Source: Perognathus longimembris pacificus
Taxonomy: Eukaryota > Chordata > Mammalia > Rodentia > Heteromyidae
Assembly (NCBI RefSeq): GCF_023159225.1
Contig: NC_063171.1
Span: 1,903,501 to 1,967,500 of the forward strand
Direction of reading: 5' to 3'
DNA length: 64,000 bases
Below the pieces are notes generated by a model that saw nothing but the letters and a program-made list of their open reading frames with translations, was not told where the DNA came from and ran no database searches. A program made the position numbers and the translations under genes. Below, piece by piece: positions 1 through 11,460 of the stretch. Position 1 is the first letter of the stretch; each line of letters opens with the position of its first letter.

Positions 1-665
1 TGGAATTTTATGCCTCTATCAGAAAGAATGACATTGCCCCATTTGTAAGGAAATGGAAGGACTTGGGAAAAATTATACTAAATGAAGTGAGGCAGACCCA
101 AAGAAACATGGACTCTATGGTCTCCCTTATAGAAAATAATTAGCACAGGTTTAGGCAAGTCACAGCAGAGGATCACAAGAACCCAATAGCTATACCCTTA
201 TGATCACATAAGATGATGCTAAATGAAATGAACTCCATGTTATGGAAACGATTGTTATATAACAGTTGTAACTACTTTCAACATTCCATGTGTATCTGTA
301 GCTTCTACTATTGATGATGTTCTTGTATCACCTTCCTGTGGTTGTATCTACACTATCTCTGTAATCTTATCTGAGTATATTGGAAACCGTCTATACTGGT
401 ATTAGAACTAGGAAATTGAAAGGGAATACCAAAATTGAGAGACACAGGGTAAAAAAAGACAAACAACTACAAAAGCAATACTTGCAAAACTGTTTGGTGT
501 AAGTGAACTGAACACCTCATGGGGGGAAAGGGAAGGGGGAGTAGGGAGGGGGGAATGAGGGACGAGGTAACAAACAGTACAAGAAATGTATCCAATGCCT
601 AACGTATGAAACTGTAACCTCTCTGTGCATCAGTTTGATAATAAAAATTTGAAAAATAAAATAAA
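1..665 (+). mobile_element. L1 (LINE-1) 3' end, cut by the window edge
   Basis: The sequence is nearly identical to the last ~640 bp of the L1 at 11.5-19.7 kb. It encodes the ORF2 C-terminus (an MDSMVSLI-type ending) up to a TAG at about 141-143. A 3'UTR follows with a G-rich tract at about 520-560 and the family's 3' terminus (cctaacgtatgaaactgtaa, then an AATAAAA-type end). The A-rich tail near 640-690 is interrupted. The 5' extent lies outside the window, so I cannot say whether this copy is truncated. Confidence 0.93.
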
Positions 666-689
666 ATTAGTCACAGGCAAAAAAAATAA

Positions 690-2180
690 AAAGGATCCTC
701 TGACTCTTTTCTCAATAAATCATCCTGCCACAGAAGCCTTTAGATGCCTTTAAAGGACACTGTGCTGGCCCGCTGTTTTTGGATTGGTTTGGGGGCAAAC
801 AGATAACAAGAATGAGATCCAGCTGGTACTGGGTGATGGTTAAGCTCTTGCTCCATTACTGAGGGAAGTGCTTCAGGAATCCAGAAATTCCCTAGACACC
901 TCAAGTCTCTCAGGGTACAAATGCAACTTCTAAAAAACATCCTAAATCCATCCCCCACCTCTATAAACCAACTTGTGTGCAGTGTGAACAGCACACTCTG
1001 TATTTTGGAGCACTCTTCTTCCATTTCTGTCAGCAAGGGGCCTCTGACTGTGGCAACTACCTTGGAGGTTGCAGGTTGGAGTTGAGTGGCATTTCCCAGG
1101 GTGGCTGACCACAGTGGTGATCAATAGTGACCATCCCATTGGCTTTGAAGGTGTCTATGGAGTCTTGAGAGATTCTTTCCTTCACATTTCTCTCCAAGAT
1201 GAAATCTTACAAGTCTGTTTGGAAAAGATATCTCCCTTTCTGTAGGCCAGCTTTATTATCTGACATAGTTTCTGACTTTGAAAATGCCATGGATGGTCCA
1301 TTATTTCCCAGAGGTCAATGCTTCTTATTTATTTATTTATGCACTGGAACTAAAGCTGTAAGCAGATCCCCATGCTTCAGTTAAACATCATCATATTTGG
1401 TTGTCTGCTGAAGAACTCACATCACCACACCCATCCCTTGCTAAAATGCTCACAACTGTATCATGTGTCTACAGTGTAGATGCAAGGCTTCATGTTCAGA
1501 AAAAAAAAATGAAATTCTATAGACTTCTGTCCCTTGTAAGATGTATCCTCCTGCCAACTCCCCACTGCCAGGCACTGATGTAATATGCACCTCACAGATG
1601 GAGCTGTAACAACTGCAGTATGCTCTCTCCTATGTGCACGTGCACACACACATACACACACACACACGTTTTCCAGCACTCCCACAACTCCACACAGAAA
1701 AGCTACACAGAAAGAGTGTACAAGTGTCATACCTTTAACATGGGAATCACCCTGACAGGAACAAAAAATCATCTCCAATTGTTACTGCTATAATTTTACC
1801 AAGGGCAAGTTCTATTTTTTGTTTCTCTTTTCTTTTTTTAAAGATGGTTGTTTTGCAAGCTTGCCATTATGGAAGAAAAATAGAATGTCAATAAATTCAA
1901 CTTTGAACATCTGTTCAATGAGTTATTTCCTAGTAGGAGGGGAAAACTTGAGCTAGGCTAGACAGTTTAGAGGGAAACCGTGTAAATGATTTTTAACTAA
2001 GAGGATATGACCCTCTGCATAAATCATAATCATTAGTCTCAGTGACACTCCTGCAGTCACTCTTCCAGGGTGATCTTCATATGGCAAGGCAAAGGCCCAC
2101 AGAGGCCACTCAGCAGTGGCCGCAGTATCATCAGGCTTCTCTGAAAGACAACTCCCCAGAAGTCTATATTTGGGCCATCA
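690..2180. other. Unassigned intergenic sequence
   Basis: No repeat family or gene is recognised apart from a short (CA)n run at 1641-1668. The short open frames here (61-105 codons) have no family motifs, no codon bias and no splice context. Confidence 0.5.
1641..1668. repeat. (CA)n microsatellite
   Basis: A short imperfect CA run containing a CATA interruption. Confidence 0.85.
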
Positions 2181-2187
2181 GTCCTTT

Positions 2188-2330
2188 CTTTCTTTTCCTT
2201 CCTTCCTTCCTTCCTTCCTTCCTTCCTTCCTTCCTTCCTTCCTTCCTTCCCTCCTTCCTTCCCTCCTTCCTTCCTTCCTTCCTTCCTTCCTTCCTTCCTT
2301 CCTTCCTTCCTTCCTTCCTTCCTCTTTCTC

Positions 2331-2397
<67 letters not shown>

Positions 2398-2476
2398 CTT
2401 TCCTTCTTTTTCTCTCTCCTCTCTTTCGTTCTTTCTCTCTCCTGCTTTCTCTCTCTCTCTCTCTCTCTCTTTTTTT
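2188..2476. repeat. Polypyrimidine tract: (CCTT)n, (CTTT)n, (CT)n
   Basis: About 290 bp is almost purely pyrimidine on the + strand. (CCTT)n with a few CCCTCCTT variants runs to about 2322, then (CTTT)n to about 2396, then mixed TC and (CT)n. All open frames over it are artefacts of the repeat. Long mirror-symmetric polypurine/polypyrimidine DNA of this type can form triplex (H-DNA) and is often length-polymorphic. Confidence 0.97.
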
Positions 2477-3153
2477 AGCAGGAGATGCTGACTCAGCTTC
2501 ATCATGGGTGCAATTTAAAGGTTACTCAAGTGATGCTTTCAAACTGCATAAAAGCAATTCTACCCTTCCTGGGAGACAGTATTACTATACTGTTCTGTGC
2601 ATACAGCTGCATGATTTCTCAGAGCTAATTCAAATTTAATGCATTGGTAATTCCTTTTCTGCTGAAGCCACCCAGCAGTAATCTGAAGGTTACAGAATGA
2701 TCTTCCAGCTCAAATAACACTTTGAGACTAGCATAAATGGAAAGGCAGGAGGATAATGGGCAGAATTAGGCTTGCAATGATACAGGCCACCCTCATTAGC
2801 ACTCAGAGTGAGGCTGACCAGAGTTTAGAATGTTTTGAGATGGATAATCAGAATGGAGTTTTAATAAAACTGAGAGTCAAGCTATAGGAGTCTTTTATCA
2901 GGCTTTGTAATATCACCAAAATGACAGAATAGGAACAATTCAGGAACAGTTTCTTTAGCAATCAAAAAGACTATTCTCAGGGTTAAATTAAGTTTTGATT
3001 AAAATACTTAGAAGAATCAACTCACAATCCCTAAAACATCACAGATCTGTAAGATTTAATAATCTAGCTTGGATGTCATAAAAAGTGACTCCTGATTAAA
3101 ATATGGACGAGTAATTAAATGAGTAAACAGGGAATTTAAAAATACTTCTTTGA
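2477..3153. other. Unassigned intergenic sequence
   Basis: No repeat is recognised. The part at about 2640-2830 is of mixed composition and free of simple repeats, so an old or constrained non-coding segment is possible but unproven. Confidence 0.4.
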
Positions 3154-3381
3154 TGCTGGTCCTGGAACTTGAAGTCTGAACCTGGGCACTGTCCCTGAGC
3201 ACCTTTTTCTCAAGGCTAGTGCTCTCCCACTGGAGCCACAGTTCCTGTTCCAGCTTTTTCTGTGATTAATTGGAGACAAGAGTCTCACGGACTTTCCTAC
3301 TTGGTCTGCCTTCAAACCATGATCCTTAGATCTCAGCCACCTGAATAGCTAGGATTAGACATGAGCTACTAGTGTTCAGCT
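3154..3381 (-). mobile_element. B1-tRNA dimeric SINE
   Basis: Read on the - strand this has a 7SL/B1-like left half (ggtggctca, taatcctagctac, ctgagatc elements) and a tRNA-like right half with 'gtggctcaagtgg' and 'gttcaagtcc' relatives of the Pol III A and B boxes. It is diverged and has lost a clear tail. About fifteen copies or fragments of this family lie in the window. Confidence 0.85.
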
Positions 3382-4083
3382 TAAAATACTTTTAATGAAC
3401 TGTTTTTATTTTAGATTAAATATAGATGCTTACATAAAATGTGAAAATGGTAGAGTTCTCATAGGTTTTATGAAAAGTTTCCCCAGCTATTAATGATTTG
3501 AAATACTCTGGTACATTTGTCTTAATGTATGAACTATCATTGATGTATTTTATGAATTAAAATTCAAATTCTTTCTTCAGATTTCCTGAGATTTATGCCC
3601 TTATTCCCAGACCCTCCCAGAGATTACATGCTTTCAAGGTCTTCGTAAGCCTGTCTTGCATGGGAAGATTTCTCAGACTTGTTTTTGTTTTTGATGACCT
3701 TTATAGTTTTGAATACTAGTAATTTACATTTTGTAGGTTGTCCCTCAATTGGATATGTCAGATGTTTGTTGTATGATTACATTGGGTTTTGGGCTCCAGG
3801 AGGACTATGGATGACATGTGCTATTTTCATTCCTTTATATCAAGAGTTCATGCTATCAACACAACTCATGCTGATGTTAAACTTGCCCACCTGATCGAGG
3901 CCATGTTTTCCAGGTTACATTTTCCCCCATTGCATACTGTATTCCTTGGAGAAAGGTCACATTGTCAGTTCACACTTAAGGAGTAACGGGTAGTGATAGA
4001 CTGTGGGGAAGACAGAATATCTACCTATTGACCTGAAGTACTTGGCATTGTTTTACATGGGTCGTTGACCTTGTCTGCTTCAT

Positions 4084-4086
<3 letters not shown>
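3382..4086. other. Unassigned AT-rich intergenic sequence
   Basis: No recognisable repeat. Two overlapping short open frames at 3679-3986 lack any family feature and are treated as chance. Confidence 0.4.
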
Positions 4087-4175
<89 letters not shown>

Positions 4176-4179
4176 CACA
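4087..4179. repeat. Compound (TC)n(AC)n microsatellite
   Basis: About 47 bp of TC repeats passes directly into about 45 bp of AC repeats interrupted once by ATAT. Confidence 0.97.
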
Positions 4180-4974
4180 TTTCCAAATGTTTCTCCTATT
4201 CTGTGGGTTTAAGACCATACTCTTTTATTGATGCCAAAGAACTGCAACACATGCATCAGGTCCATTGTCTTGATGGTCTGGGAGAATGAGTTCAAGGACA
4301 AAGACAAAGAAATAAAATAGTGAAGATTTGCTGAAGAAAATGATGAGCAGAGCTCCTGCTAGACAGGAGAGGTCCCAAAGTAAGACACCACCTGGATTAC
4401 ATTATGCAGGGGTAAACAAGGTGCCTCTAGGAAAGGAGAGAGCTACATGATTCTCAAGATCATCAGACAGCCTGTGGGCTTTATCAGCCCCCAGACCCAA
4501 TCATACTCTGCACAGCTTGCACAAGTCCCTCTCACTAGGTGCCAGTTTGAGCACACATCTGAGTTCCAATCAATTTGCTGTTCACATGAAAGCTTTTAGG
4601 GACAACGGAACAAGATGTGATGTGCAGGGGCCCACATGTATGACTCCTCAAGGCCATGGTGATGCATATAGGACAGTTAGAGGCCAGAGTAAGGGATACA
4701 GAACCTTTGGGCAGGGGGATACTTTTTGCCCTGACGACTTAGCCAGATTTCTTTTTCTCTCACTATTGCTCAAATTATTACAGATTTACTCTTCGGAGCT
4801 TTTTCAGCTGGTCATTGTATCCCTTTGACATGAGCCTGTTTATGGGTTTCTGTTTTTTCTTGTTACATTCTTGCTCTCTACGATGCTTTGGCTTGCCATG
4901 TATGTTTATTCCCCAGTCCCAGGATCAGTTATTTTCCCAAGGAGTCCTGGGAAATCTTTATTGGAGAATAAATT
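4180..4974. other. Unassigned intergenic sequence
   Basis: Nothing recognised. A 103-codon open frame at 4517-4828 has no motif or conserved pattern that I can see. Confidence 0.4.
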
Positions 4975-4989
4975 TCAAAGATAACTCAA

Positions 4990-5200
4990 GGCCTGGGGAT
5001 ATAGCCTAGTGGCAAGAGTGCCTGCCTCGGATACACGAGGCCCTAGGTTCGATTCCCCAGCACCACATATACAGAAAACAGCCAGAAGCGGCGCTGTGGC
5101 TCAAGTGGCAGAGTGCTAGCCTTGAGCGGGAAGAAGCCAGGGACAGTGCTCAGGCCCTGAGTCCAAGGCCCAGGACTGGCCAAAAAAAAAAAAAAAAAAA
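4990..5200 (+). mobile_element. IDL-Geo-like SINE, 'GGATACACG' subfamily
   Basis: The left monomer is ID-like, with an A box (tagcctagtggc) and a perfect B box (ggttcgattcc). The right monomer is tRNA-like (gtggctcaagtggcagagtgc) and ends in a run of A at 5182-5200. Perfect 15-bp target-site duplications flank it (tcaaagataactcaa at 4975-4989 and 5201-5215). It shares with the copy at 40602 the diagnostic 'cggatacacgagg', 'gagcgggaag' and 'gtccaaggccc' variants. Confidence 0.96.
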
Positions 5201-5215
5201 TCAAAGATAACTCAA

Positions 5216-5665
5216 TGTGGTAGGGTGCTGATGACCACTGGAAGGTTGCTTCTGTGTTTGTTAAACTGATAGAGTGAGGGAATACATGTGTGCACAATCT
5301 AAACATATCTAAAACTATTTGTTTACATAGCCATTTGTCTCTACATCAAGCTCAATGTGAGTTCATACAGAGACCTCTAATCTAATCCGATTGGACTTTG
5401 CTTATCTGACAGCTCCCACTGCAACAGTGAGAAATTTGGCTAGGGAGTATTTTCAATATTTCTTTTGAGATCTAGTTAATGTGGTTCATAGTTTGGTGTG
5501 ATTCCCAGTTGAGTGGCTACAGAATGTCCTTACACTTCCTTCTTTAGAAGATGGACATCACCCAGAAGTTTAAGTCAATTACTTCATTGAGGAATTCTGA
5601 AGTGACTCCTAATCTAGCATTAAATAAGAACATTCTCTTCTGCAAATATGATTCTCTAAAGACTT
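5216..5665. other. Unassigned intergenic sequence between two SINEs
   Basis: No repeat or gene is recognised. Confidence 0.4.
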
Positions 5666-5681
5666 AAAAATTGTGAAAGAG

Positions 5682-5881
5682 GGGCTGGGGATATGGCCTA
5701 GTGGCAAGAGTGCCTGCCTCATATACATGAGGCCCTGGGTTCAATTCCCCAGCACCACATATACAGAAAATGGCCAGAAGTGGTGCTGTGGCTCAAGTGG
5801 CAGAGTGCTAGCCTTGAGCAAAAAGAAGCCAGGGACAGTGCTCAGGCCCTGAGTCCAAGCCCCAGGACTGGCCAAAAAAAA
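5682..5881 (+). mobile_element. IDL-Geo-like SINE, 'TATACATG' subfamily
   Basis: Complete two-monomer copy with 'gagcaaaaag' and 'gtccaagcccc' variants. Target-site duplications of 11-16 bp (ttgtgaaagag, preceded by shared A residues) lie at 5666-5681 and 5882-5897. The target matches the L1 endonuclease consensus TT/AAAA. It lies about 480 bp from the previous copy in the same orientation. Confidence 0.95.
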
Positions 5882-5897
5882 AAAAATTGTGAAAGAG

Positions 5898-7107
5898 TTT
5901 GTACAACCATTTCTTGCTTTAAAGTAGTTAAATAAAAGCATTTGGCTTCAAGCGTTTGCAACCTAGTAAACTTCATAGGAAAAAAAAATCACTAAAAGCT
6001 GTTCTTTCCCTAGAGCTGAGTATTGCTCATTGGCAGATGTTATCTGTAAGTAAAAGGATTGCAAACAGTCAATTCTGGGGATCAAGTTCCTACTTAATAC
6101 AAAACCTGACATCATTTGTGTCACTTACAAATCTGGTATTAATTATTTGATAAGCTGGAAGCTGATTGTGTAATACATTTTGTCATATGAATGGTGAGTG
6201 TCAAGGATGACTTATTACCCTGCACACACTCAAGAGGAAGGCTGATATCAAATAGAGGAAAGAATCAATAGTAGCTGCACCACAGAGTCAATTACAGTGC
6301 TGTGTGCTGCTCAGACTTACTTTTCAAAGCCAAGGAAAAGGAACATGAAGGTGAATGGGTATCTTCATAGTGATGATATTTTTCCTTCTCTGATGTTGGG
6401 ATTACAGATTTATGGGAAAGGAAAGCAAAGAGAAATGGAAGGATTCTTACTTAACAATGCAAATGTAAGACCTTTTAACCTCCAGGATGAATTAATGAGG
6501 TGATTTTTAAAGTTCACAAAGTAACCCTTTCATAGAACATGTGGTTGGGAGGCTCTGGGGAGATATATCAACATTGCTGACATTTACCACAGCTGGATTT
6601 TCTATCCTACTAACAATATATAGTGAAATCCTCAAAACAGAAAGTTGATTCTTTGTTGTTTTTGTGACTATATGACATGTTGAATGTGACTCATGATTGA
6701 AAAATGAAAACCAAGTGAAATTGAGATTAATTATATAATATGGCACATGCACAAAAAAATCTTCTCTGAAGTTCCAGGTTAACTTGGAGGTATTTATCCC
6801 AAAGCGAAGAAGGAATTTTGAATTAAATATGAGATAAGCTGATGGTAAGCAGAAGTACTTGTTTAACTAAATGCAAAAGCAGAGATTTATTGAAGGAAAT
6901 GGTGTCTCCGATGTCGACAATCCTTTTCAGCTCCTGATTAATTTGTTCTCTGAAAACACCCAATTGTCTGTATCCCAGGATGACAATTTGCTGACAATGC
7001 TGTTCTTAAGAGTGCAGTTTGGTTTTCTGTAGAATCTCATATTTTATAGGCAATTCAGACACTTGTTTTTGAATATGGTCCATATATCTTAGTGGTGTGG
7101 AGGTTAG
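5898..7107. other. Unassigned AT-rich intergenic sequence
   Basis: No repeat is recognised with confidence. The open frames at 6297-6503 and 6507-6752 show no family features. Confidence 0.4.
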
Positions 7108-7682
7108 TGTAATGGGGCCCTCCAGGGGAGGGGACCACAATGTAATGGGGCCTGAAGGGGGGGGGGAATCCCCCATGCCTCCAAGAGTCCACCACTTAGA
7201 GACAGTCTCAAGTAAAAAGATGGATTTATTGGGGAAGTAAAAAGTATATTGACCAGCCAGGGTCATGACCCAGACTCAGGAGCTGGGACCGCATGCCCTG
7301 GGCAACCTTCAGGGTCAGGTTATAAAGGCAAATACCACATGGTTGAGGTTACAACACTTACAAACCATGCCAGGTCACACTCAGGTGGCCAATGAAGTTA
7401 CAGTCTGTCTCATAGCAACTGTTTGAACCAATCTATCGTTTTAGTTAGACGGTGCACAGATTTGGTGGGGCTCACATGATGCAGGTAGATACGCCTACTC
7501 ATGGGAGGGCATAGGTTTAACCTTGAATGTTCCACAACTCAGGTGGTCAAGCAGTTTGCATAATCTTATGACAGTGAAGGAGAACTTCCCTGGATAGGGT
7601 GGGGGATATCTTAGTGAAGATGGAGTTGGCATCTGCTCACCTTAACTAATCTGAGATGGAGTCAATCTGACACCCCTCAACA
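7108..7682 (-). mobile_element. Solo LTR, ERV1/gammaretrovirus-like
   Basis: On the - strand the segment opens TGTTGAGGGG. It then has a CAT-rich U3, a TATA-type motif (cctttataacc, + strand about 7319-7329), a polyadenylation signal (ccaataaatcc, about 7229) and a U5-like end with a 'cttggaggcatgggg' motif and ...ATTACA. This order (TG, TATA, AATAAA, CA) is the LTR layout. The ATTACA end occurs twice, 33 bp apart (+ strand 7108 and 7141), so the inner boundary is uncertain. No internal retroviral sequence adjoins it and I could not find a target-site duplication. Confidence 0.72.
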
Positions 7683-7896
7683 GCCAATGATGGCGCTGGA
7701 CAGATCTGACCTCCATATTACAAATAGCAAAACTGAATGTTAATTGAACATGCCCAAGTTCTATATAAAATATGTAGGAGTCCAGTCTGCCTTTGAAACT
7801 GATATTAGAAATACAGATTAAATCATATGTAAGATTTTAAAATGGCAGACAAAGGCAAAGCTTTCCCTCAGTTTTATTATACCAGGATCAGTGGTG

Positions 7897-7937
7897 ACAT
7901 GTGTGTGAGTGTGTGTGTGTGCATGTTTGTGTACATG
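7897..7937. repeat. Imperfect (GT)n
   Basis: GT-rich stretch with GA and CA interruptions. Confidence 0.8.
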
Positions 7938-8041
7938 TATGTGCTTAATGGTGGTGGTCTGAGGTTTGAACTCAGGTTCTCCCACTTGCTGGGCAGGTGT
8001 GCTAGCTTAGCTCCACTGCTATGCCACACTCATAGCCCCAT
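7938..8041 (-). mobile_element. tRNA/ID-like SINE monomer
   Basis: The - strand reads as an ID-like head (ggctatgagtgtgg...) with a degraded B box (tttgaactcagg region on +). It abuts the GT run, which may derive from its tail. Confidence 0.6.
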
Positions 8042-8101
8042 GCACTAGTGAATTTGAAAATATTGAAAACCCAAAAAGCTAGTAGAAAAGTTAACCACAC
8101 T

Positions 8102-8147
8102 TGTGTGTGTGTGTGTGTGTGTGTGTGTGAGTGTGTGTGTGTGTGTA
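8102..8147. repeat. (GT)n microsatellite
   Basis: About 46 bp of GT with one GA interruption, directly next to the tail side of an antisense SINE. Confidence 0.96.
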
Positions 8148-8159
8148 TACCACTACAGA

Positions 8160-8386
8160 AGTTTGAACTCAGGGCCTTCAACTCTGGCTTAGCTTTTTTG
8201 TTCAAGGCTGGTGCTCTTCTACTTGAGTCACACTTCCATATCTCGTGTTTCCATGGGTAACTGGAGAAAGAGTTCTCTTGCATTTGTCTGCCAGGGCTGA
8301 CTTTGAACTGGTTGTTCTCTTCAGATTTCAGCCTCCAAAGTAGCTAGGATTATAGGCATGACTGAGCCACTGGTGCTCAGCTCAAT
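8160..8386 (-). mobile_element. B1-tRNA dimeric SINE
   Basis: The - strand has a B1-like left half (gagcaccagtggctcagtcatg, taatcctagctact) and a tRNA-like right half (actcaagtagaagagcacc). It is moderately diverged. Confidence 0.85.
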
Positions 8387-8523
8387 AAATTTTCTTAATC
8401 CAAATTTTTCTTTCATTAGTTCAAGCACTGAGATTTAATTAGGAGAAACTCACATTTGATGAGCAATCACTGGTGACTCTACTGCTGGCTGCAGTGAGCC
8501 ATCAGACAGCACCGTCTCTCCAA

Positions 8524-8571
8524 CGGAAATGCAGGCCAGGGATGTCACTCCACGGAAATGCAGGCCAGGGA
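8524..8571. repeat. Short direct tandem duplication
   Basis: Nineteen identical bases (cggaaatgcaggccaggga) occur at 8524-8542 and 8553-8571, a 29-bp period, in otherwise unassigned sequence. Confidence 0.9.
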
Positions 8572-8895
8572 CTTTCTTTCTTGTTTCTCCTGTGGTGCAG
8601 GGAAATGTTAACACTAGCCTGGAAGAAATAGCTCTTCATTTCAACGTTTATTATTTCATGTAACTGAAGTGGGAAGGTAATGTTTCTGTATATTTAGAAT
8701 ACACTGACCAGGAATATGGACCAAAAACTTCATTAAAAAGTACAAGAATAACAGAATTTTAGGCTTTCTCTTTCATTGTGTCATACATATTTAATCAACA
8801 ATTACCTTTTGTAGAAAGATTACTTTTATTACCTTTAAGTAGTTGTGCAAAAAGTTTATGAATACAATGCATCTTGATCTCCTTCAACAGTCTTT

Positions 8896-9012
8896 CCTTT
8901 TCTTTTTTGAGAAAAGGTCTCAAGGTAGCCCTTGTGGGACTCTAATTCAAGATCTTCCTACTTTTGCCTCTCAAGTGCTGGGGTCAGAGGTACATACCAC
9001 CATTCCTAACAA
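8896..9012 (-). mobile_element. B1-like SINE monomer
   Basis: The + strand shows the familiar reverse B1 pattern: a T-rich start, 'gagaaaaggtctca', 'aagtgctggggtcagaggtac' and a 'cacca' end. It is old and diverged. Confidence 0.75.
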
Positions 9013-9272
9013 GAGTTAGCTTTCAAACACACAAAAAGCCTTTCACTCCCCAAGTAACAGCCAGATCTACCAAGGTGATAAAAAAAAAATCAAAAGAAAC
9101 TTGAAAAATGCTTGGCTAGCCAAATAATGAAAAGATTCCAAATTGTGCATTTTTAAAAAAGTAGAAACAGAAGTAAAGTGAAGATGTAAAATTTTCATCT
9201 ATCATGTAAGTATATTGAAGATATTTGATAAGAGTGGAAGAACTGGGGTCGAAGAGCACACTAGTTTTACAC

Positions 9273-9444
9273 CTGACTGGGAAAGCCATGAACACATTAC
9301 AGCGCACCCCCCCCCCCCCAGCACCTGACTGTGCGGAGGGCCATGAACATATTATAGGGCACCCCCCCCCCACCAATTACCTGATTGTGGGGAGGAACCT
9401 ATGAACAAATTACAGTACCACCCTCCCCTGCCTCCCCCAATCAC
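9273..9444. repeat. Three-unit minisatellite with C-runs
   Basis: Three imperfect units start at about 9273, 9325 and 9381 (52, 56 and 64 bp). Each has CTGA(C/T)TG, a purine patch, '(C/T)ATGAACA', 'ATTA(C/T)AG' and a C-rich run. The C-run reaches about 13 consecutive C in unit 1. No coding meaning. Confidence 0.85.
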
Positions 9445-9775
9445 CAGCAAAATAGGCATTAATAATTCATTCTATTTAAAATTTTAAAGTATGTAAAGTA
9501 ATTTTTCTTTAAAAATATTTTAAAAGCTATTGATAAAAGCTTAATTTGGTGAGAGACATAAGGGAAAAGGGTCTTTATCTTCTTCATGTATTTTGATGTA
9601 GGATTTTTATTAGTTAGATATCTTTTTGATTCTCTTTATCTAGTTAGCAACAAGATTAATTGTTGGAATTACAACTTTTTTCATTACTGTTATTTTTCTA
9701 TATTAAAATAACTTCATACTTGAGATTTAACGTTTACAACAAATAAGCCCTAAGCTGCCTTCATGGTTTTATTGC

Positions 9776-9860
9776 TTTTCCTTCCTCCTTTCCTTCCTTT
9801 CTCCCTCTTTCCTTTGTTCTTCCTTCCTTTTCCTTCTTCGATTCTTCCCTTCCTTGTTTT
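9776..9860. repeat. Pyrimidine-rich (CCTT-like) stretch
   Basis: Imperfect CTTCC/TTCC repeats. Confidence 0.8.
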
Positions 9861-9872
9861 AATTTTTTTTTT

Positions 9873-9965
9873 GTGTGTGTTGGTAGGGGGGCTTGAATCC
9901 AGGGTCTCCCACTAGCTCAGCTTGCTGGCTCAGGCTGGAGTTCTACCACTTGAGCCTCAACTTCA
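9873..9965 (-). mobile_element. tRNA-like SINE monomer fragment
   Basis: Antisense right-monomer features (ttgaatccagg, ccacttgagcc) follow a T/GT-rich tail. Confidence 0.6.
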
Positions 9966-9989
9966 GACTCAGATATATTTCTTCATGCT

Positions 9990-11450
9990 CCCTTTCCCTC
10001 CTAACCCTTTCTACTCCTAACTTATTACCCTTAGAATAGCTGACATTCTTTATTTTTCTGGACATCAAGTTTTCTGCTGAGTATACTTTCTTCTCTTTGG
10101 TTAACCTGGTAACTAGTCTCTTATTCACCAATGGAAACAGTCCAGTCTGGCTGGTTCTTTTCATTTTCATTGTGAAAAGTGTTTCATTTTTCCTTTGAGT
10201 TCCTGAACAATGTTTCACAGTGTTAATTTCTTTCCTAAAATGCCCCAAGTATTATGGCACCATTTCAAGACATGCTGGTTAATACTGAACTTCAAGAGTT
10301 GTTTGGTTTTACAAAAACAAATCTTCTATCCAGTTATTTTAGAAAATAATTTCCTAAGAGTGAGGTTTAGAATAGTAGCGTTGGCTTATATGATGAATCT
10401 AATCTGATACTTAAAAATTTAAAGACATGTAATAACAATGAAAGATAAACAGTATTCATGTTATTATTCCTAGGGCCATGCAAACCACACCTCAAACTCA
10501 GCACATCCTCTCCTTGAATACACCAGTAAAAACTGAGGGTTTGCTTTTCAGCCTGCTGCAGGGGACAGCAGGGACAGCAGAGTTAAGGGAGAAGTAATCA
10601 AGTGCACCACATGAGAAATTTACATTATTGTTCTGGAGTAGATTGGTTAATGTGCCCTGTCCACCCAGCCCTTCCCTTGACAACCACCTTCACACTCAAC
10701 TGCACTTCATAGCTTATTTACCATGTTTGCACTGATGTTTACTGCCTACATTTATTTGATGCAGGGCATTTGAAAACATTACCATTTAAATTGGTTCCTG
10801 TAACTAATGAGCATATGTTTCCTATGTGTTGCATGAAATTGAACTGGTGGAAGTATCTATGAGTGTGAGTGAACTGGTTTTTGTAGGCAGTCATTTTGGG
10901 CATTATCCAGTGCCAGATTTTAGGCTGGGTGACAAAGAAGAGGCCTCCTCTGGCATGAGATAAGGAAAAAATTTTAAAAGGAAACCAAAGATGAGTTAGT
11001 TCCTTATAAGCTAAGAGAAAATTTGTGTGTAAATTGCTTAAAACTTGCTTTGGGATGTTTCAGATCTATTGAATGAAATAATTATTCCCTTTAGCCTTGC
11101 TGGAAAGAGCTTGCAAGCATGGGAAATTCCTTTCTGAAACCTCAGATTGCTGCCCTGGGCTCCACTGCAGGAACACATGCAGAAGGCACTTAGCTTTAAT
11201 GACTCTAAAGAGGGTGATGCTTGATCCCCAAATGAAACTGATTTGCATACCCCCCGTAACTTTGAGAACATGAAATAACACTATTGAAATCAAAGCAGAA
11301 AGAGGAGAGGAATTCAGAATGGAATATAGGATCTAAAGTGAAATTCTGTTGAAACAGAAAAAAAATTCCCATTGAAGTGAAAAATCAGCCATTTGGCATG
11401 GATTCAATGCTTTTCTGGGATGTGTATCTTTTCTTTTTCTGGGGAAAGAC
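9990..11450. other. Unassigned intergenic sequence
   Basis: No repeat is recognised. An octamer motif (ATTTGCAT, 11241-11248) lies in a repeat-free patch at about 11040-11290. Antisense open frames at 9943-10248 and 11038-11293 have no family features. Confidence 0.4.
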
Positions 11451-11460
11451 AGTCTTCCTG

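Noticed and set aside
2042..2505. Open frames rich in FLPS, SFFL and KEGR residues on both strands
   Set aside because: They are translations of the (CCTT)n/(CTTT)n tract.
4990..5080. A functional tRNA-Ala gene
   Set aside because: A and B boxes are present but the cloverleaf is lost and the unit continues into a second monomer and an A-tail: it is a SINE head.
5043..5306. A recurring antisense frame (…TQGLSTVPGFF.LKASTLPLEPQ…) also at 5741-5941, 31697-32218 and 40654-40845
   Set aside because: It recurs only because the same SINE recurs; it is the reverse translation of IDL-Geo, not a gene family.
7006..7266. Retroviral or host protein frame (86 codons, antisense)
   Set aside because: It lies in the U5/R part of a solo LTR; LTRs of this type are non-coding here.
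9273..9444. CRISPR-like repeat-spacer array
   Set aside because: Tandem minisatellite in a mammalian genome; no regular short repeats with unique spacers.
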